This document shows positions 1-6,899 of a DNA stretch of 28,153 nt, piece by piece. The position numbers and the translations under genes are program-made. The DNA comes from Streptomyces bikiniensis (GTDB taxonomy: Bacteria; Actinomycetota; Actinomycetes; Streptomycetales; Streptomycetaceae). Each line of letters opens with the position of its first letter. The first letter of the stretch is position 1. The notes beneath the pieces were generated by a model that had not been told where the DNA came from, did not search any database, and was given only the letters and a program-made list of their open reading frames with translations. Where the stretch lies: assembly GCA_000716465.1 (NCBI GenBank), contig JNWL01000062.1:1-28153 (forward strand), given 5' to 3'.

Positions 1-149
1 CGGCGGGGTGGGGGCGGGGCCGGCGGGATCGGTCGTACGGGTGGCGGCGGGGCCGGTGGTGCCGCCGGGAGCGAGGTCGGCGGGGCCGGTGGTGCCGCCG
101 GGGGCGGGGTCGGTGGTGTCGGTGGGGATGTCGGTGGGCACCCGGCCAT
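1..149 (-). CDS. Partial proline-rich protein, N-terminal 49 residues, runs off the window
   Basis: On the minus strand an ATG at 149-147 is preceded by a strong ribosome binding site, GGAGGAGG at 166-159, with a 9-base spacer. The frame stays open for 49 codons to the window edge. The encoded segment is more than half proline, with alanine and threonine, and contains an 11-residue repeat around PAAPPAPP. It has no recognisable domain and no signal peptide. Proline-rich N-terminal arms of this kind occur on actinobacterial membrane proteins and kinases, but nothing here says which. It is divergent from the alpha/beta hydrolase, with 114 bases between start codons. A plus-strand reading of the same bases (8-217) has no ribosome binding site and is rejected. 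The strand and start are well supported by the ribosome binding site; the product is unknown. Confidence 0.5.
   Translation of the reverse strand, partial: MAGCPPTSPPTPPTPPPAAPPAPPTSLPAAPPAPPPPVRPIPPAPPPPR
45..110. repeat. 33-bp tandem repeat, two copies
   Basis: The copies at 45-77 and 78-110 match at 31 of 33 positions. The period of 33 is a multiple of three, so the repeat adds an 11-residue proline/alanine unit to the minus-strand protein and fits coding DNA. The G-rich strand also contains several runs of three to five guanines. Confidence 0.7.
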
Positions 150-191
150 CCCAGCCCACCTCCTCCGGCCTGTCCAGTTCGGTCCGGGCCC

Positions 192-220
192 TTGAACTCC
201 CGGCTACCGACCGGTAATTC
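192..220 (+). promoter_or_regulatory. Candidate promoter and operator of the alpha/beta hydrolase gene
   Basis: A -35 box TTGAAC (192-197) and a -10 box TAATTC (215-220) are separated by 17 bases. An inverted repeat TACCG-AC-CGGTA (205-216) covers the end of the spacer and the first bases of the -10. That is where a repressor would block RNA polymerase. TetR-family operators in actinobacteria often contain ACCG/CGGT half sites, but the repeat is short and the repressor is not identified. Confidence 0.4.
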
Positions 221-263
221 TTGCTGACGGGTCGTCTAAGAGGTGTCACGACAGGGAGTCCGC

Positions 264-1097
264 ATGCCCGCACGGATCACGTTCACGATCGAGACCCCCA
301 CGGGTCGCCGGACGACGTCCCTGACGTACGAGCGGAGGGGCGCGGGCGAGCCGCTGCTGCTCCTGCACGGCATCGGGCACCACTGGCAGGCCTGGGAGCC
401 CGTCCTCGACGTCCTGGCCGCCGAGCGGGACGTGATCGCCGTCGACCTGCCCGGCTTCGGTGCCTCCGACGCGCTGCCGGAGGGCTCCCCGTACGACCTG
501 TCCACCGTCGTCCCCGTCCTCGGCGCCTTCTGCGAGGCCCTCGGCGTGGAGCGTCCGCACGTGGCCGGGAACTCGCTCGGCGGGCTGCTCGCGCTGGAGC
601 TCGGCCGGGAGAAGCTGGTGCGCTCGGTCACCGCCCTCTCCCCCGCCGGCTTCTGGACCGAGGCCGAACGCCGGTACGCCTTCGGGACGCTGCGGGCCAT
701 GCGCGGCGCGGCCCTGTCGCTGCCCGTGCCGGTGATCGAGCGGCTGTCCCGCACCCCCGCCGGGCGCACCGCCCTCACCAGCACCATCTACGCCCGGCCC
801 GCGCGCCGCTCACCCGAGGCGGTCGTCTCCGAGACGCTCGCGCTGCGCGGTGCGACCGGCTTCCACCAGACCCTGGCGGCGGGCCGGGCCGTGCTCTTCC
901 GCGACGACTTCTCCTCCTCGGTGCCCGTCACCGTCGCCTGGGGCACCCGCGACCGGCTGCTCCTTCGCCGCCAGGGCGTCCGCGCGAAGCGGGTCCTGCC
1001 CGGCGCGCGGCTCGTCCGGCTGCCCGGCTGCGGCCACGTGCCCATGAACGACGACCCGGCCCTCGTCGCGCGCGTGCTCCTGGACGGCAGCCGCTGA
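264..1097 (+). CDS. Alpha/beta hydrolase
   Basis: This 277-residue protein has the full alpha/beta-hydrolase signature. HGIG at 35-38 forms the oxyanion-hole loop, GNSLGG at 102-107 is the nucleophile elbow with Ser104, Asp230 lies in WGTRD, and His258 lies in GCGHVPM. The region after the elbow (about 128-190) is helical and rich in Arg and Ala and would form the cap. There is no signal peptide, so it should be cytosolic. The family includes esterases, lipases, epoxide hydrolases and C-C hydrolases, and the substrate cannot be read from the sequence. The ATG at 264 is chosen over the in-frame GTG at 243 because AGGGAG (253-258) sits 5 bases upstream. Its last 288 bases lie antisense to the end of the EamA transporter gene. 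Confidence 0.88.
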   Translation: MPARITFTIETPTGRRTTSLTYERRGAGEPLLLLHGIGHHWQAWEPVLDVLAAERDVIAVDLPGFGASDALPEGSPYDLSTVVPVLGAFCEALGVERPHVAGNSLGGLLALELGREKLVRSVTALSPAGFWTEAERRYAFGTLRAMRGAALSLPVPVIERLSRTPAGRTALTSTIYARPARRSPEAVVSETLALRGATGFHQTLAAGRAVLFRDDFSSSVPVTVAWGTRDRLLLRRQGVRAKRVLPGARLVRLPGCGHVPMNDDPALVARVLLDGSR

Positions 1098-1979
1098 GGC
1101 CGTCTTCGTACGGGTGAACAGGCCGGTGCCCAGGGCGGCGCCGGCCCCCACGAGCAGGCTGCCCGCCACCTGGGGGAGGCCGAAGGCGGCGCCCGCGACC
1201 AGGGCGGCGCTCAGCGCGGCGGCGACCGGGATCGCCCCGGTGAAGAGGGTGGCCCGCTCCACCCCGATCCGCTGGACGCCCATGTAGAAGAGGACGAAGC
1301 CGACGACCGTGGCCAGGACCGCCTGCCAGACGAGCGCCCCCGCCTCCACGCCCGTCGGCATCCGGACGAAACCGGCGCCGTCCACGAGCAGTCCGAGGAG
1401 CGCCGCCTCGGCCGCGCCGACCGCGCAGACGGCGGCGGTGAGCAGCTTCGGGCCGAGGATCCGCAGCACCGGGACGGCGAGGACCGTGAAGCCCACCTCA
1501 CCCGCGAGCGCCGCCAGCGACCAGCCGATCCCGGCCGCTTCGGTCCGCCCCCAGCCCTGCACGGTGAAGGCGCCGGCGGTGACGAGCAGCGCCCCGTACA
1601 GCACGGCGCGAGACGGCCCGCGGCCCGCGGCCAGCGGCACGAGGACGGCGACGACGACCGGCGCGCAGCCCACCAGGACCCCCGGGACGGCCGGTTCGGC
1701 GGTCCGCTCGGCGGCCAGTACGGCGAGGTTGAAGCCGACCATGCCGACGGCCGCGAGGACGGCGAGCCGCAGCCAGTGACGGGCGGTCAGGAGCCGGAGC
1801 GGGGCGGCCCCGCCCCGGCCGAGCAGCGGGAGCAGGAGGAGGCAGGCGGCTCCGTACCGGATCGCCTGGCCGCCCGCGTACGGGTAGGCGCCCAGCAGGC
1901 TGTTGGCGGTGAAGGAGGCGCCGACGAGGGCGTAGGCGAGGGTCACGGTCAGGACCCCGCGCAGGGAGTTCGCGTTCAT
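810..1979 (-). CDS. EamA/DMT-family transporter with an unusual C-terminal tail
   Basis: From ATG 1979 the first 290 or so residues form a drug/metabolite transporter: about ten hydrophobic helices in two EamA repeats, the usual length for the family. The likely role is export or uptake of a small metabolite across the cytoplasmic membrane; the substrate is unknown. The frame has no stop where such proteins normally end, near residue 290 (FTRTKTAS). It continues for 95 hydrophilic residues encoded antisense to the alpha/beta hydrolase, to a stop at 810. That tail has no helices and looks like read-out of the opposite strand. Either the normal stop was lost or a frameshift near 1095-1110 hides it. 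The gene is divergent from the MocR regulator with only 47 bases between start codons, so that regulator probably controls it. Confidence 0.82.
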   Translation of the reverse strand: MNANSLRGVLTVTLAYALVGASFTANSLLGAYPYAGGQAIRYGAACLLLLPLLGRGGAAPLRLLTARHWLRLAVLAAVGMVGFNLAVLAAERTAEPAVPGVLVGCAPVVVAVLVPLAAGRGPSRAVLYGALLVTAGAFTVQGWGRTEAAGIGWSLAALAGEVGFTVLAVPVLRILGPKLLTAAVCAVGAAEAALLGLLVDGAGFVRMPTGVEAGALVWQAVLATVVGFVLFYMGVQRIGVERATLFTGAIPVAAALSAALVAGAAFGLPQVAGSLLVGAGAALGTGLFTRTKTASAAAVQEHARDEGRVVVHGHVAAAGQPDEPRAGQDPLRADALAAKEQPVAGAPGDGDGHRGGEVVAEEHGPARRQGLVEAGRTAQRERLGDDRLG

Positions 1980-2026
1980 GGCTCCGACGCTAGGAATCCG
2001 CGCGGCCCCGGTTAAGGTCCACTTCC

Positions 2027-3649
2027 ATGACGCCATCGGGGACCACTTCGGGCGGGGCTGCGGGCCCCGCGGGACAGCCCGCCTGGGAGTTGCTGCTCCC
2101 GGCCGTCGGGGCACCGGCGCGGCGGCGGGGACGGGCGCTCCAGGAGGCGCTGCGCGAGGCGGTCCGCTCGGGGCGGCTCGCGGCCGGGACGCGGCTGCCG
2201 TCCACCCGCGAGCTCGCGGCCGACCTCGGCGTCTCGCGGGGCCTCGTCACCGAGGCGTACGAGCAGCTGACCGCGGAGGGGTACCTGCGCGGCGAACGGG
2301 GCGCGGGGACCTGGGTGCGCGGGGCGGCCAGGGGCGGTGGCGGGGCCGGGACGGGCGGAGCCGGGGCCGGTGGGACGAGTGGGGTGGTAGGTGCGGTCGG
2401 GGCAGGCGGGGACGTCGGTGCGACCGGGGGTGCCGGGGCGGGTCGGGCAGGCGGCGCGAGCGGGGTGGGCAGGGGCCTCGGAGCGGGCCGGGCGGGTGGG
2501 GGCTTCGGTACCGGTGGGGGTGTCGGTACCGGTGGGGGCGCCGGAGTGCCGGGGGTGCGGGTGGACTTCCGCCCGGGGACCCCGGACCTGTCGCTGTTCC
2601 CGAGGAGCGCGTGGGCGGCGGCGCAGCGTTCCGTCCTGGCGCGGCTTCCCCACCGGGCCCTCGGCTATCCGGACCCGCGCGGCCTGCCCGAGCTGCGCGG
2701 GGCGCTGGCCGGGCTGCTGGCCCGGCGCCGGGGCGTGGTGGCCGATCCGGAACGGCTCGTGGTCTGCTCGGGCGTGGCGCAGGCGTCGACGCTCCTGGGT
2801 TTCGTCCTGCGGGCGCGGGGGCTGCGCACGGTCGGCGTCGAGGACCCCGGCAGCCCGGAGCACGGCCGCCTCTTCGCCTCGACCGGCATGGAGACGGTGT
2901 GGCTGCCGCTGGACGGGGAGGGCCTGCGCCCGGGACCGCTCGCCGCCTCGGGCGTACGGGCCGTGGTGGTGACGCCCTCGCACCAGTTCCCGTCCGGCAT
3001 CGCCTGGTCGGCGGAGCGGCGCGCCGCGCTCCTGGACTGGGCGCGGGCGGTCGACGGCCACGTCCTGGAGGACGACTACGACGGCGACTTCCGGTACGAC
3101 CGGGCGCCGGTCGGCGCGCTCCAGGGGCTCGACCCGGAGCGGGTCGTCTACGCGGGGTCGGTCAGCAAGTCGCTGGCGCCGGGGCTGCGGCTCGGCTGGA
3201 TGCTCGTCCCGGAGGAGCTGCTCGCCGAGGTCGTGGAACGGAAGCGGACGATGGACCTGGGCAATCCGGTGCTCGACCAGGCCGTCCTGGCGGAGTTCGT
3301 GACGCGAGGCGGGTACGACCGGCAGCTGCGCCGCTGCCAGCGCGCCTACCGAGAGCGGCGGGACGCGCTGCTCGCCGCCCTCACCGAGCACCTTCCCGGC
3401 ACGGGGGTGAGCGGCATCGCGGCCGGGCTGCACGTCATCGCGCGCGTACCGGCGCGTTTCGGGCCGCCGGAGCGGTTCCTGGCGCGGGCGGCGGAGGCGG
3501 GGGTGGCGCTGCGGCCCTTGGAGGAGTACGGCACGGCACGGCCGGAGGACGGGGACGTACGGCTCGTCATCGGCTACGCGCACCTGTCGCCGTCGACGGT
3601 GGCGGAGGGGATCGGGCTGCTGGCGGGGGCGGTGGGCGGCCGGGTGTGA
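2027..3649 (+). CDS. MocR-type regulator: GntR winged helix fused to class I aminotransferase fold
   Basis: This 540-residue protein has two domains. Residues about 30-97 are a GntR winged helix with the typical LPSTRELAADLGVSRG recognition region. Residues about 177-535 are a fold-type I PLP aminotransferase. The Schiff-base lysine is Lys381 in SVSKSLAPG, and EDDYDGDF carries the acidic cofactor-binding segment. In MocR/PdxR regulators the aminotransferase part binds PLP and senses vitamin B6 or amino compounds rather than catalysing transamination. Between the domains lies a glycine/valine/alanine-rich linker of about 75 residues (about 102-176), longer and simpler than usual. The ATG at 2027 has AAGG at 2014-2017 upstream. 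MocR regulators usually control a divergent neighbour, here the EamA transporter. The effector is unknown, so pdxR is not assigned. Confidence 0.88.
   Translation: MTPSGTTSGGAAGPAGQPAWELLLPAVGAPARRRGRALQEALREAVRSGRLAAGTRLPSTRELAADLGVSRGLVTEAYEQLTAEGYLRGERGAGTWVRGAARGGGGAGTGGAGAGGTSGVVGAVGAGGDVGATGGAGAGRAGGASGVGRGLGAGRAGGGFGTGGGVGTGGGAGVPGVRVDFRPGTPDLSLFPRSAWAAAQRSVLARLPHRALGYPDPRGLPELRGALAGLLARRRGVVADPERLVVCSGVAQASTLLGFVLRARGLRTVGVEDPGSPEHGRLFASTGMETVWLPLDGEGLRPGPLAASGVRAVVVTPSHQFPSGIAWSAERRAALLDWARAVDGHVLEDDYDGDFRYDRAPVGALQGLDPERVVYAGSVSKSLAPGLRLGWMLVPEELLAEVVERKRTMDLGNPVLDQAVLAEFVTRGGYDRQLRRCQRAYRERRDALLAALTEHLPGTGVSGIAAGLHVIARVPARFGPPERFLARAAEAGVALRPLEEYGTARPEDGDVRLVIGYAHLSPSTVAEGIGLLAGAVGGRV
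2330..2545 (+). repeat. G-rich low-complexity linker DNA inside the MocR gene, with an 18-bp repeat
   Basis: The plus strand here is dominated by GGG and GGGG runs and encodes mostly Gly, Ala and Val. An identical 15-mer, CGGTACCGGTGGGGG, occurs at 2506-2520 and 2524-2538. This gives an 18-bp period, that is, a GTGGGV/A hexapeptide repeat. Length variation between strains would be expected. Confidence 0.65.
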
Positions 3650-3681
3650 ACCGATCTCCCGGGGGGCCGGCCGGGTGATCT

Positions 3682-3703
3682 GTTCACGCGGGGTTCGCGC
3701 GGG
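3682..3703 (+). promoter_or_regulatory. PHO box (PhoP operator), two 11-bp direct repeat units
   Basis: GTTCACGCGGG (3682-3692) is followed without a gap by GTTCGCGCGGG (3693-3703), which differs at one base. Contiguous 11-base units beginning GTTCAC are the published form of the Streptomyces PhoP-binding PHO box. Two further GTT-led segments follow at 3708 and 3718 with looser spacing. A possible -10, TAGGCA (3720-3725), would place the box over the -35 region, as expected where PhoP activates. It lies 76 bases before the start of the phosphatase gene it should control. Confidence 0.72.
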
Positions 3704-3778
3704 CGCCGTTCCCGGCCGTTAGGCATGGGGCGGCGCACCGCCCACGACCGGAATCGACCACCTCCCGGAGGCCCCTCC

Positions 3779-5416
3779 ATGTCCCACCCCGTGCCCGGCT
3801 CCTCCCCCGTGCCCGGCTCCTTTCCCGTCCCGGCATCCGCGCCCGCCCGGCGCGGCGTCCTGCGCGGCTCGCTGGCCGCCTCGGCCGCGCTCGCCCTCGG
3901 CGGCGCCGGCCTCGCCGCCCCCGCGTTCGCGCTCTCGGGCCGGCCCCGGGCCGCGTGGGGCGTGCAGACGGGCGACGTCACGGTCTCCTCGGGACTGGTG
4001 TGGGTGCGCTCCGACCGCCCCGCGCGCATGATCGTCGAGACCTCCGCCACCGAGTCCTTCCGGCGGGCGCGCCGCCACCGCGGACCGCTGCTCGGGGCGG
4101 GCACGGACTTCACCGGCACGACGGCCCTGCGCGGCCTGCCGGCCGGCGAACAGATCCACTACCGGGTCACCCTGGCGGACCCGGACGACCCGCGCCGTAC
4201 GGGCGAGCCGGTCACCGGCACGTTCCGCACCGCCCCGGACCGGCGCCGCGACGGCGTCCGCTTCCTGTGGTCCGGGGACGTCGCCGGGCAGGGCTGGGGC
4301 ATCAACCCGGACGTCGGCGGGTTCCGGGCGTACGACGAGATGCGCCGGCTCGACCCGGACTTCTTCCTGTGCAGCGGCGACGCGATCTACGCGGACGGGG
4401 TGATCGAGCCGAGCGTCACCCTGCCGGACGGGCGGATCTGGCGGAACGTCACCACGCCGGAGAAGTCGAAGGTCGCCGAGACCCTGGACGAGTACCGGGG
4501 CAACTTCCGGTACAACCTCCTCGACCACAACGTCCGGGCGTTCAACGCGCGCGTGCCGTCGATCGTGCAGTGGGACGACCACGAGGTCCGGAACAACTGG
4601 TACCCGGGACAGATCCTGGACGACCCCCGGTACACGGAGAAGGACGTGGACGTCCTCGCCGCCCGCGCGGCGCGCGCCTTCGGCGAGTACACGCCGGTCT
4701 CCACCCTCCACCTGCCGGGCGGACACGGCGGACCCGGCGGGCGCGGGCGGCGGGTGCACCGGGTGGTGCGGTACGGGCCGCTGCTCGACGTGTTCGTGCT
4801 CGACATGCGCTCGTACCGGAACCCCAACTCGCCCAACCGGCAGGCCGACGACACCACCGGCATCCTGGGCGCGGGGCAACTGGCCTGGCTGAAGCGGGAG
4901 CTGGCCGCGTCGACGGCCGTGTGGAAGGTGCTCGCGGCGGACATGCCGATCGGCCTGGTGGTGCCGGACGGGGCGGCGGACTTCGAGGCGATCGCGCAGG
5001 GCGATCCGGGCGCGCCGCTGGGCCGGGAGCTCCAGATCGCGGAGCTGCTGCGGTTCGTCAAGCACCGGCGGATCACCGGCACGCTGTGGCTGACGGCGGA
5101 CGTGCACCACACCTCGGCGCAGCACTACGCGCCGGAGCGGGCGGCCTTCAAGGACTTCGCGCCCTTCTGGGAGTTCGTGTCCGGGCCGCTGGCGGCGGGC
5201 GGGTTCCCGGCGAACGCGCTCGACGGGACCTTCGGCCCCGAGCGGGTCTTCGTACGGGCGCCGGAGCGGGCGAACCTGTCGCCGATGGAGAGCCCGCAGT
5301 ACTTCGGCGAGGTCGACGTCGACGGCCACAGCGGCGACCTGACCGTGCGGCTGCGGGCGGAGGGCGGGAAGGTCCTGTTCAGCAAGGTGCTGCGGCCGGG
5401 GCGCGTCGGACAGTAG
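3779..5416 (+). CDS. phoD: PhoD-like alkaline phosphatase/phosphodiesterase, Tat-exported
   Basis: This 545-residue protein belongs to the PhoD family of secreted Ca/Fe-dependent phosphatases that release phosphate from mono- and diesters outside the cell. The N-terminus is a Tat signal: a proline-rich n-region with a repeated PVPGS motif, Arg24-Arg25 before GVLRG, a hydrophobic stretch, and an Ala-Phe-Ala cleavage site near residue 51. A PhoD N-terminal beta domain (about 55-155) precedes the metallophosphatase domain. Metal-site motifs include FLWSGDVAG, SGDAIYADG (Ser199-Asp201), WDDHEVRNNW (Asp266-Glu269) and TADVHHTSA. The ATG at 3779 has GGAGG (3767-3771) 7 bases upstream, better than an upstream in-frame ATG at 3725. 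The PHO box upstream predicts induction by phosphate starvation through PhoR-PhoP. Family assignment is firm; the natural substrate is not known. Confidence 0.92.
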   Translation: MSHPVPGSSPVPGSFPVPASAPARRGVLRGSLAASAALALGGAGLAAPAFALSGRPRAAWGVQTGDVTVSSGLVWVRSDRPARMIVETSATESFRRARRHRGPLLGAGTDFTGTTALRGLPAGEQIHYRVTLADPDDPRRTGEPVTGTFRTAPDRRRDGVRFLWSGDVAGQGWGINPDVGGFRAYDEMRRLDPDFFLCSGDAIYADGVIEPSVTLPDGRIWRNVTTPEKSKVAETLDEYRGNFRYNLLDHNVRAFNARVPSIVQWDDHEVRNNWYPGQILDDPRYTEKDVDVLAARAARAFGEYTPVSTLHLPGGHGGPGGRGRRVHRVVRYGPLLDVFVLDMRSYRNPNSPNRQADDTTGILGAGQLAWLKRELAASTAVWKVLAADMPIGLVVPDGAADFEAIAQGDPGAPLGRELQIAELLRFVKHRRITGTLWLTADVHHTSAQHYAPERAAFKDFAPFWEFVSGPLAAGGFPANALDGTFGPERVFVRAPERANLSPMESPQYFGEVDVDGHSGDLTVRLRAEGGKVLFSKVLRPGRVGQ

Positions 5417-5434
5417 CAACAGGGGCGTCGGACG

Positions 5435-5462
5435 GCACCGGCCCGAGCACGGCCCCCGGTGC
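5435..5462 (+). terminator. Candidate terminator hairpin after the PhoD gene
   Basis: GCACCGG (5435-5441) and CCGGTGC (5456-5462) form a perfect 7-bp GC stem with a 14-base loop, 19 bases after the stop codon. There is no T-tract, which is common for actinobacterial terminators. It would also separate this unit from the promoter at 5484. Confidence 0.4.
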
Positions 5463-5483
5463 GGAACCCGCTGGTCAGGGGCG

Positions 5484-5506
5484 TTGTCAGTGGCGAGCCC
5501 TACGGT
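5484..5506 (+). promoter_or_regulatory. RecA-NDp (PafBC-type) DNA-damage promoter of the SWIM-DUF6493 pair
   Basis: TTGTCAGTG (5484-5492), eight bases, then TACGGT (5501-5506) matches at every defined position the consensus tTGTCRGtg-N8-TAnnnT. That consensus describes promoters of the LexA/RecA-independent DNA-damage response, activated by PafBC in mycobacteria. The seven bases after the -10 lead straight to the ATG at 5514, so the transcript is probably leaderless. I found no second copy of this element in the window. Confidence 0.75.
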
Positions 5507-5513
5507 TTTTTCC

Positions 5514-6899
5514 ATGACGCGATCCGTACAGGCACTCGCCTACGCACGCCCGTCCGCGCTGGAGTCCACGGGCTCCGGCCGGCTGCTCGGTCTGGAGACG
5601 GCGGGGGGTCTCACGCCCCGCGGGGCCGAGGCCCATCCCCGCTTCTTCTCCGGTTTCCTGGCCTCGCCGCAGGTCGCCGCCCGCGGCCTGCTCGCGGTCG
5701 CCGACGTGGCCGCGGCCCGCTACCACCAGCGGATACGGCCGGGTTCGCTGGATCCGGTGGTGACGGGGAACGGGGACCGGCTGCGGTTCGAGTCCTTCTC
5801 CGGCTGCGGCGGGGTGTACGCGCGCCTGGACGTGCTCGACGAGGGGCTCGGCGGCGCGGGGACGGGACACGGCACCACCAACGTCGACGTCAACGACCCG
5901 CTGCGCGAGGCGCTGTCGCGGATGACGGGGGACGATCCGCTGCACCTGCGGGTCGGCCCGGACGAGATGGCGGTGAGCACGCTCGCGGGCTCGGTCGTGG
6001 AGAAGAAGGTGCCGCTGCCGGACCGCTGGCTTCGGGGGTTCGCCGAGGCCCAGGTCGCCTCGGCGCGGTTCGACCTGCGGGCGGAGCTGACGGGGGCGGA
6101 GGCCGTGCGGTTCCTGCGGTCCCTGCCGCGCACGCAGACCCGGGGGCGCGGTCCGCTGTGGATCGCGCAGTCGGGCCGGACCCTGCGACCGACGACCCGG
6201 CCGGGCGCGGGCGCGGTGTGCCTGCCGGGGCCGGACCGGCTGATCGCCCTGGAGCGGGTGCTGCGGTACGCGACGGGGCTGCGGGTGTACGGGCCGGTGC
6301 CGGACGGCACGGCGGCGGCGAGCGCCTGGGAGGTGACCCTGCCGGGGATGCGGCTGACGCTGACGCTGTCGCCCGACCCGGCGCGGGGCTTCTCCGGCGA
6401 GGGCGGGGTCCTGGAGGCGCTCGCGACGGAGGAGGCGGAGCAGGACGCCGAGCTGGTCGCGGTGCTGCTCGCCTGGGAGCCGCGCATCGACCCGGCCGAC
6501 CTCGCGGCGCAGGCGGGTCTGACGGCCGACCGGGTGCGGGCGGCGCTGATCCGCCTCGGGACGGCGGGCCGGGTGGGGTACGACGTGGCGGACGCGGCCT
6601 ACTTCCACCGGGAGCTGCCGTACGACGCGGACCGCGCCGAGCGCCACAACCCGCGTCTGGTGAGCGCGCGCCGCCTGGTCGCGGAGGGTGCCGTGGAGCT
6701 CGACGGGGAGTCGGCGGCGGTGGCCTCGGGCGACCGGCGCTACCGGGTGCGGGAGTCGGACGGGGTCCTGAGCTGCACCTGCCAGTGGTGGGCGGACTAC
6801 CGGGGGCGCCGGGGGCCGTGCAAGCACGCGCTCGCGGTGCGGATGGTCCGGCGGGGCGTGGTGGTCGCGACCCGGGCCGCGGCGGGGGTCGCGCCGTGA
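5514..6899 (+). CDS. SWIM zinc-finger family protein
   Basis: This 461-residue protein ends in a SWIM zinc finger, CxCx12CxH, formed by Cys421, Cys423, Cys436 and His438 (SCTC...PCKH). SWIM fingers bind DNA or protein partners. Residues about 325-375 (LAAQAGLTADRVRAAL onward) look like a winged helix. The N-terminal 300 residues match SWIM proteins of actinobacteria but have no catalytic motif I recognise. There are no membrane segments, so it is cytosolic. The ATG at 5514 is chosen because it lies 7 bases after the -10 box; an in-frame GTG at 5484 would fall inside the promoter. The stop overlaps the start of the DUF6493 gene (GTGA at 6896-6899), so the two products are made together and may form a complex. 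Function is unknown; the promoter suggests a DNA-damage role. Confidence 0.85.
   Translation: MTRSVQALAYARPSALESTGSGRLLGLETAGGLTPRGAEAHPRFFSGFLASPQVAARGLLAVADVAAARYHQRIRPGSLDPVVTGNGDRLRFESFSGCGGVYARLDVLDEGLGGAGTGHGTTNVDVNDPLREALSRMTGDDPLHLRVGPDEMAVSTLAGSVVEKKVPLPDRWLRGFAEAQVASARFDLRAELTGAEAVRFLRSLPRTQTRGRGPLWIAQSGRTLRPTTRPGAGAVCLPGPDRLIALERVLRYATGLRVYGPVPDGTAAASAWEVTLPGMRLTLTLSPDPARGFSGEGGVLEALATEEAEQDAELVAVLLAWEPRIDPADLAAQAGLTADRVRAALIRLGTAGRVGYDVADAAYFHRELPYDADRAERHNPRLVSARRLVAEGAVELDGESAAVASGDRRYRVRESDGVLSCTCQWWADYRGRRGPCKHALAVRMVRRGVVVATRAAAGVAP

Noticed and set aside
8..217. Plus-strand 69-codon open frame at the left edge
   Set aside because: No ribosome binding site and low-complexity Gly/Val/Ala/Pro content. 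The opposite strand has a strong ribosome binding site and a consistent repeat frame.
3659..3675. CCCGG/CCGGG stem after the MocR gene as a terminator
   Set aside because: Only five base pairs with no T-tract in very GC-rich DNA; expected by chance.
5459..6895. Extension of the DUF6493 frame upstream through the SWIM gene
   Set aside because: The open frame is a by-product of high GC. The SWIM gene in the other frame has a conserved zinc finger and a proper promoter.
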